Assembly (NCBI GenBank): GCA_001414485.1 | Contig: LLEY01000009.1 | Span: forward strand, 657,907-721,906 | Direction of reading: 5' to 3' | DNA from: Calycina herbarum | Taxonomy: Eukaryota > Ascomycota > Leotiomycetes > Helotiales > Pezizellaceae | Length of the DNA: 64,000 bases | Part shown: in pieces, positions 57,901 to 64,000 of the stretch | Position numbering within the stretch: the stretch's first letter is position 1 | Layout of the letters: every line of letters starts with the position of its first letter | The notes under the pieces: model-generated | What the model saw: the letters and a program-made list of their open reading frames with translations, nothing else | Told to the model about the DNA's origin: nothing | Databases searched by the model: none | Program-made: the position numbers and the translations under genes

Positions 57901-60196
57901 GATGGAAGCTAGCAATGGTTAGAGATCGCTGATTCAAAGTATGAAGGTGAGATTTGAATAGAGAATGATAGCGCGGGTCGATGATAGATGCCCACCGAGC
58001 CTGTGGGACGAAATGATAGCGTGGCTAAGTGAGGAAAGGTTTGACCTCGAAGAGAAGGCTTCAAGCCTCGATCTATCGATCTTGCAATCTTTTGATAGAT
58101 AAAGTCTCGCAAGAGTGCGAAGCGGAATGTGAACCTACTTGAAATCCGGCAGTGCGGTGTCACCACTTGAGTTGCCTCAACTTCCGCAAATTTTGGTGGA
58201 GAGAAAAGCTGCCTAGAAGATTGAGTGTCAGTCCCAAGCGGTGCCTGTGGCGCCCAGAGGAAAGGGCGTACCTTATATTAAGGCCATACAAAGCCAATCA
58301 ATGCGGCGGAGGAAGATTGGCGGAGAGTGACAAGAGGCTGAGAAGTTTGTGGGTTGTTGAAGGGTTGAAGGCGGAAGTCAAAATTGTTTCTGGTGTGAGT
58401 GAGTGCAAAGAGGAATCACGCCCTCACTCCAACCCTGCTCTAACACTGGCGTTGAAGTAAAATTAAGGAAGAAGGTATCTTCTAAGCCTGACGGTAGGTA
58501 GTGCTAGAGAGGTGTTAAGAGGATATCGCAAATGTCAGGCGATATCCTCCTTAGATTTAGCCCTAGAGAGTGGGGCAATTGTGCTAGCGTGAGAAGGGTG
58601 GGTTCAAGTGGAGCCTTCAGATGATGAGGCTGTTGAGCAATCCAATTCTACCTATAACTGACATCTCCAGCGGTGAGTTTCGTAGAGTCATTAGCTTGGA
58701 GACAGCTCAAGCCTTAAAAGGAGAAGGAAGGGCTGGGTGCCAATCAAGAAGATCCAAGAAATCTTCTCATCAGCTATTGCAAACGGAACTTCAAACCTTG
58801 AACAGGATTGGACAACTAATTAGGCGCCACCCATTGTCCCTTGAGACAAGAAACAAGCTGTTCACAAGGAAGGTATTTGAAGAAACTTCTCCGTTGAAGT
58901 CAAAGGAAAACAAGAAAGAAGCTCATTGATGGAGAGATTCCTCTGTTCCTCATCACCCCTTCACGTTGGAAAATTGTATTTCAAATTATGTTGACTTCTG
59001 AGCATTGTTAGAAGGCACAACATGAAGTAGAATAATGGTTGCTGACCTGCAAAAGCACAGTTTTCTCTATCTCTTTCTCTGCCTCTTCTTCGTTGACAAC
59101 TCTCAAATTTCTCCGATTACCTGATGTGTGAAATGAGGTATCACAAAGGGGGAGCCACGAGGGCCAGTACCCGATTGGCGGCTGTTTGCATGGCTCCATT
59201 CTCCAAGCCAGTGGTCGAGACTTGACAACGGGTTTAGCGAGACCATGTAGTGTAACCGTACCTCCGTAGCCACGGAAAAGGATAGTTCCACAGAAGAAAC
59301 CCGGCTTAATAGTCCCTTAGGATAACTTACTTGGGTTTCCCCAGAAAGTTAGAACAACGGGGGCTCATCTAAAGTGTTTACTGCCACTTTCAATGTCCCT
59401 CGTGAGGGAGGTCGAAGTCGTGATATTTGAACTGTGTACTTGTCCCGATCGAGGAGGGGCATTGGAGTTCCACACTGGCAGGCTATCCATGAAAAACGAC
59501 TAGTGCCATTTGGAAGAAAACTCTTGAGGCTATAATCAGACCAAAAGTTAAGACTCCAACAGAAAATATGAAGTCGAACTAACTGGATATATGACATCTG
59601 AATTGTGTTGTTCTGGCCTTGAAATCTTGAGCTTGAAGGTCGGCGGTCGGGTGATGGAGGCGCGGTCGGCAGCGATTTCGGGACCCCGGAATATTGTGGA
59701 ACCGGCGCTAGCAGACGCGAACCAAAATTTTTAGACAAACCCGAATCTTCGCAAAAAGGTGGGATTCTTTTTCAAAAAAGAAGAATGTCTTCGACGTCAA
59801 TCCTCCCCGTTGCTCCCCTCCCTCACAACCTTCGATTCAAGCCCAGGCTGAGATCACGGTCCCACCCGTTGGATTGATAGCACCATTTGGATTATTTGCG
59901 ACTCGAATTCCCCTCGTTCCGAATCCTCGAATACCCCTCTATTCTTGCAACACGGCACTGTACAACAGGTATGCGACCGCTCTCTCCTTCTGCCATGGTC
60001 TATCCAGACTCTGCGACTCCTTGATGGTTATGATGATCGAAAAATTTCAAGATGTTAGACTTCCTATACATACTGAGGATGCAAATTTATACCTGAACCA
60101 TCATTTCTTTCTACCCTGCTTTGACACCATCACAATTCATTGTGCAAGCTAACGACTCCAAAGTAGAACACCTCACGTAGAACTCAATCTGCAGAG
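57901..60196. other. intergenic; divergent promoters of the methyltransferase and ADE4
   Basis: About 2.3 kb. Small frames (58152-58460, 58621-58929 plus; 59349-59738 minus) lack recognisable content and splice support. 59740-60196 is C/T-rich and forms the ADE4 leader. No repeat or RNA gene is identified. Confidence 0.5.
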
Positions 60197-62045
60197 ATGT
60201 GCGGCATCCTAGGACTCATTCTGGGCGACACCCGAGACCCTACCTGTACCGCCGCCGCCTACGACCTCCACGATGCACTATACTATCTCCAACACAGAGG
60301 ACAAGACGCATGTGGAATCGCGACTTGCGCTTCCGGTGGAAGAATCTATCAATGCAAGGGAAACGGCATGGCTGCAAAGGTCTTCGGTGATGGATCCCGA
60401 GTCCAAGACCTCCCAGGTTTCATGGGTTTAGGTCACTTGCGATATCCAACTGCCGGCAGCAGTGCGAGCGCTGAGGCACAACCTTTCTATGTCAACAGTC
60501 CTTATGGCATCACATTCGCCCACAACGGAAACTTGATCAATGCTGAGGACCTCCGCAAATACTTGGATCAAGAGGCACACCGACATATCAACACGGATAG
60601 CGACAGCGAACTGATGTTGAACATTTTTGCGAACGAGCTTAATGAGACTGGAAAGGCTCGTGTCAACAAAGAAGATTTGTTCAGCAGTTTGGAACGAATG
60701 TACGAGAAGTGCGTTGGTGGTTGGGCTTGCACCGCAATGCTGGCTGGATTTGGAATCATTGGATTCCGTGATCCACATGGTATTCGCCCGCTTGTTATTG
60801 GAGAGCGCCCCTCCGCAACTCTCCCTGGCGCTACAGATTATATGCTTGCCTCCGAATCTGTTGCTCTTCGTCAACTGGGCTTCGAAAACTTCAAGGATAT
60901 CCTTCCTGGACAGGCTGTTGTCATTAAGAAGTCTGCCGATGGCAAATTCTTCAAGCCGGATTATCACCAAGTCGTCCCAATGAAGTCATACTCTCCTGAC
61001 ATTTTCGAATACGTTTATTTCGCTCGCCCTGACACGATCATTGATGGTATCAGCGTCCAGGCTAGCAGAATGACCATGGGTGACAAATTGGCCGACACTA
61101 TCGTTAAGACTCTAGGTGCTGAAGCTATCAAGGAGATTGACGTTGTCATCCCCATCCCTGAAACATCGAACACCTCCGCAGCAAGTCTTGCTGAGCGACT
61201 CAAGATCAAATATTCCCAGGGTTTCGTCAAGAACCGTTACGTCTTCCGTACTTTCATCATGCCTGGCCAGGGCGCTCGTCAAAAGTCGGTTCGCCGAAAG
61301 CTCAGCGCCATCCCATCGGAGTTTGCTGGAAAGTGCGTCTTACTTGTCGATGATAGTATTGTCCGAGGAACAACCAGTCGAGAAATTGTTAGCATGGCTA
61401 GAGAAGCTGGTGCCAAGAAAGTCATCTTCGCATCTAGCTCTCCTCCTATCACACATGCTCATATCTATGGTATTGATCTTGCTGATCCAAAAGAGCTTGT
61501 AGCCCACAACAGAGACAGACATGATATCGCAAGACATATTGGTGCCGAAGAAGTTATCTATCAATCTCTTTCAGATCTCAAACTCTCGTGCGCAGAGCAC
61601 TCGCCGCGAGGACTTTCACAGGAATTTGAGGTTGGTGTTTTTTGTGGCAAGTACGTTACTCCAGTTACCGATGGTTACTTTGAACACCTCGAGAAGCTCC
61701 GTGGAGAGAGTAAGAAGCTCAAGGTTTTGGAATGCGCCAAGGAGATGCTCATCAATGGCAATGCTGGGGAGAAGGAACTTGACTTGATCACGCACGGTGT
61801 TGCAGTTGATGATCATGGACAAGTCGTTCCTGATATTCCAGGTGCTGTCAATGGAAACGGAGCTGATATGAATGGAAATGCACGACGTAAGAGGGAGCGT
61901 GATGCTTCCATCACCCCTCCTGTTAGAGATCGTCATGATATTAGGTATGTACACTCCATTCACTTCATCCCAATGCAAAGGGCAAATTCTAATAAAATGT
62001 AGTCTCCATAATTTTGCAACCGAGCCTCAAAGAGGTTATGAATGA
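60197..62045 (+). CDS. ade4: amidophosphoribosyltransferase (first step of purine synthesis)
   Basis: Two exons, 60197-61944 and 62003-62045, give 596 aa. It makes 5-phosphoribosylamine from PRPP and glutamine. The start is fixed by the N-terminal nucleophile: [11 protein letters not shown], where Cys2 becomes the N-terminus of the glutaminase domain. The glutaminase half has [28 protein letters not shown] and [19 protein letters not shown]. The phosphoribosyltransferase half has [40 protein letters not shown], and the PRPP loop [18 protein letters not shown] (about residue 380). Near the C-terminus a variable Asn/Gly-rich region leads to [12 protein letters not shown] and the last exon [13 protein letters not shown]. 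No pro-peptide is present, as in yeast. It is expected to be cytosolic and feedback-regulated by purine nucleotides. Confidence 0.97.
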
Positions 62046-62859
62046 ATATGAAATCAATGTGTTAAAAATACGGCGTACATTTGGGCTTGGCTTGTAATCT
62101 GGTAGGATTCGTTTGTTTAATGGGTGGCGTTAATTGATCGATGTAGTTTTAGCTATATCTAGGTACATACTTTGATTAGCCAATGCATAAATTGTTGAGT
62201 CAAAATTAGGTGTTTAGGCAGGTACGAACCTAAAGTATTTAGTGCTCCTTGTGAATGTTCATCGCTTCCGGGCTCATCCGATGATGCTTCGTCTTATCAT
62301 TCAAGTTTCGTCTTATGAGCGTTTAGAAATTGAAGTCTTGTTAGCGCAGCTGTAGGACTTATGCGAATTCAAAAGCTGGAAGAGATGTTCTCGAGCATCT
62401 AACAAGCTCTCAAAATGTTATCCCATAACATTTGGCTCCTTTCTCGAAATACGTCGGTTAATAACTATCTCTAGCGACGAATCTCTAGACTGATTCCCAG
62501 AACCTCTTTCCTGTGGTCGATTTTGTGAGTTACGGAATATATATTCCTCATTATAAAGTTTATAAGGAAGACCTTGACATATCTAAGGTGCCGCCGTAGT
62601 ACATAAGATGACTCGTTGTCAAATACTATTTCTTAATTCTAGGTGCTTCTTAGTATTGAATCTTTTTGTTTCTTCTATTTTTTGCTTCCAGGAGAGAGAT
62701 GCTTGAATTGAAGTTTCTGATTCGATGGGTTACTAGTAGAATGCGTCTATGTCCTTGAATAACTCAACTAGAGATTCAAACCTCCAACACTCTCTTTAGT
62801 AAGTTTACTTATATCTTTGAAGCTTGAAATAGTATTACGGAGAATCTCCCTGCGTCACC

Positions 62860-63345
62860 AGATTCCGAGTAAATCATTTCCGAGTGAGATGATATCTCCG
62901 CGCCAGGTGTAGCGATGGAGCGACGAATTCTCATGAGATATAGTCGTAGATTTTCAATAAAACCACAACCACAGCCCCAAACCCTATGAGCTTTGAGGCC
63001 AAGATTAATTGGCAGCTGCTGGATCTCCTCGAATTTTCGGTTTATTTTTACGACATTTTGTTGGAGCTTGAGGAGCTACGAGGTGGTAGGTGTTAGTTAG
63101 GCTGTACTAAAATCCGCTGTAAAGAAATGTTTTATTTCCGAGTGCGAAAATATCCCCGAGCAGACATTTCTCCAAGTATATATTTCCAAGTATAGAGAAA
63201 GCATCTCCGAATTAAACTCTCGGAGATAGCTATTTCCGAGCTTGGATTTATTTCCTATATTTCCGATATATTTCAGAGTAAGTATCTTCGAAGTAAATAT
63301 CTCCGAGAACTTATTTCCGAGAGTATATTTCCGAGATCTTCATCG
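62860..63345. repeat. degenerate (T)ATTTCCGAG array
   Basis: At least seven TCCGAG words, mostly preceded by TT or CT, occur at irregular 10-60 base spacing, for example near 62863, 62878, 63134, 63235, 63300, 63315 and 63327. Decayed versions include TCTCCGAATT, ATCTTCGAAG, TTCTCCAAGTATA, TTTCCAAGTATAG and the inverted CTCGGAGATAG. Confidence 0.7.
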
Positions 63346-63561
63346 GCGCTTTCGTTACAGGGTCTTGAGGGCTTTCTGGTGGCTTTCTGAGTGTTGTTGT
63401 ACTCAATTACGTGTGAACAGGCGAGGCTTTGCCATTTCACAGTAATAAAACAACACCACCCAAAGAAAAATGCTTCACAAGCTCGGATATAATACTTTTG
63501 CATCTTTAGCATCTACTTATGTTTTTTGTGTATTTTTACGACCATTTGGTGTTGAGTTGTA

Positions 63562-63585
63562 CCCCAAAGGGAAAGACCTTTGGGG
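63562..63585. other. perfect 9-bp inverted repeat
   Basis: CCCCAAAGG and CCTTTGGGG are separated by the six bases GAAAGA, so either strand could form a stable hairpin. No adjacent gene is known, so no role is assigned. Confidence 0.6.
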
Positions 63586-64000
63586 ATTCAGCGCTCCTCC
63601 TTGCGAGTTAGTAAAAATAGGTGCCGATTTTAGGCATGCATAGGGAAAGCTTCCGCACTGTGAAGTTAAACAAGGTAGTAAAAATATAACAAAATTTTGA
63701 CTCAATTCCTGAAAGTATCAACAGCAAGCCTCTTAGGAGCAGTAGATACTTTATATTTGTGGCTGTTGTCGTATTTAAGTATTAAGATCATAATATTATG
63801 TTGGATTGGTTTGCGACCATGGGCCGCTCCTCCTTGAAGATGCCGAAGATCAGGCAGGCGATGTTTTCAGCTTTGCGCCTGGGACAACTGAATGTACTCA
63901 TAAAAATGTAGATTTTTTTATATTTATGCTAAGTATTATATTAAGTATTACTGGTTTCGTAGCTCTATTGTGGATTGAACTTATTTGCTGACTCTCTACC

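Larger units (their letters stand above)
62046..64000. other. intergenic AT-rich tail of the window
   Basis: No gene is supported. 62440-62850 is AT-rich. 62860-63345 carries the TTTCCGAG array listed separately. Frames at 63242-63445 and 63517-63705 lack coding character. The right edge (63780-64000) shows nothing recognisable. Confidence 0.5.

Noticed and set aside
57901..57915. Five extra codons before the methyltransferase start
   Set aside because: The first codon is TTG, not ATG; ATG at 57900 is the first real start.

Overview
The window is nuclear DNA of a filamentous ascomycete (Pezizomycotina). It has short (about 50-100 nt) GT-AG introns with CTAAC/CTAAT-like branch sites, a bifunctional ARG5,6 precursor, a synaptobrevin with fungal gene structure, a BYS1 antigen-like protein and a fungal-type RID/DIM-2 class cytosine methyltransferase. 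Protein flavour and the moderately AT-rich, repeat-poor layout suggest Leotiomycetes (Helotiales, Sclerotinia/Botrytis-like), but that placement is an impression and not a search result. I assembled exon structures by hand. Every spliced model reported closes in frame with a total length divisible by three.

Layout. 0-5 kb: a small uncharacterised gene, an orphan exon encoding a membrane segment, and a GC-richer patch that reads like a decayed gene. 5-8 kb: secreted GH92 alpha-mannosidase. 8-15 kb: mostly gene-poor and AT-rich, with a BYS1-domain secreted protein and an intron-containing tRNA-Leu(AAG). 15.9-19.7 kb: a seven-exon transaldolase-family gene and a GPI-anchored GH76 endo-mannanase (Dcw1/Dfg5 type) with a likely GC-AG intron. 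21.6-26.8 kb: exocytic v-SNARE and the mitochondrial arginine precursor ARG5,6. 29.5-32.6 kb: a secreted six-hairpin glycosidase-like protein and a small protein ending in a SUMO-interacting-like motif. 32.6-37.4 kb: a gene desert holding a degenerate repeat family whose copies differ mainly by C-to-T/G-to-A transitions at CpG sites. 37.4-39.8 kb: a 769-aa unrecognised, nuclear-looking disordered protein. 41.7-53.7 kb: a housekeeping cluster (eL14, NAC-alpha, ATP synthase d, an HSL-type hydrolase, a nicotinamidase-like protein with signal peptide, SRP receptor alpha, YIF1). 53.7-55.3 kb: another repeat patch. 55.3-57.9 kb: cytosine methyltransferase. 60.2-62.0 kb: ADE4. 62-64 kb: AT-rich DNA with a degenerate TTTCCGAG array.

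Themes. Mannan handling appears twice (GH92 and GH76), alongside other secreted proteins (BYS1, six-hairpin glycosidase, nicotinamidase). Secretory-pathway machinery (v-SNARE, SRP receptor alpha, YIF1) is also well represented, though apart from the divergent SRP receptor/YIF1 pair the genes are scattered and no metabolic gene cluster is evident. The most interesting signals are the methyltransferase with several SUMO-interacting-like motifs and a duplicated C-terminal module, and the repeat family in the same window with mutations of the kind expected from methylated-cytosine decay or RIP.
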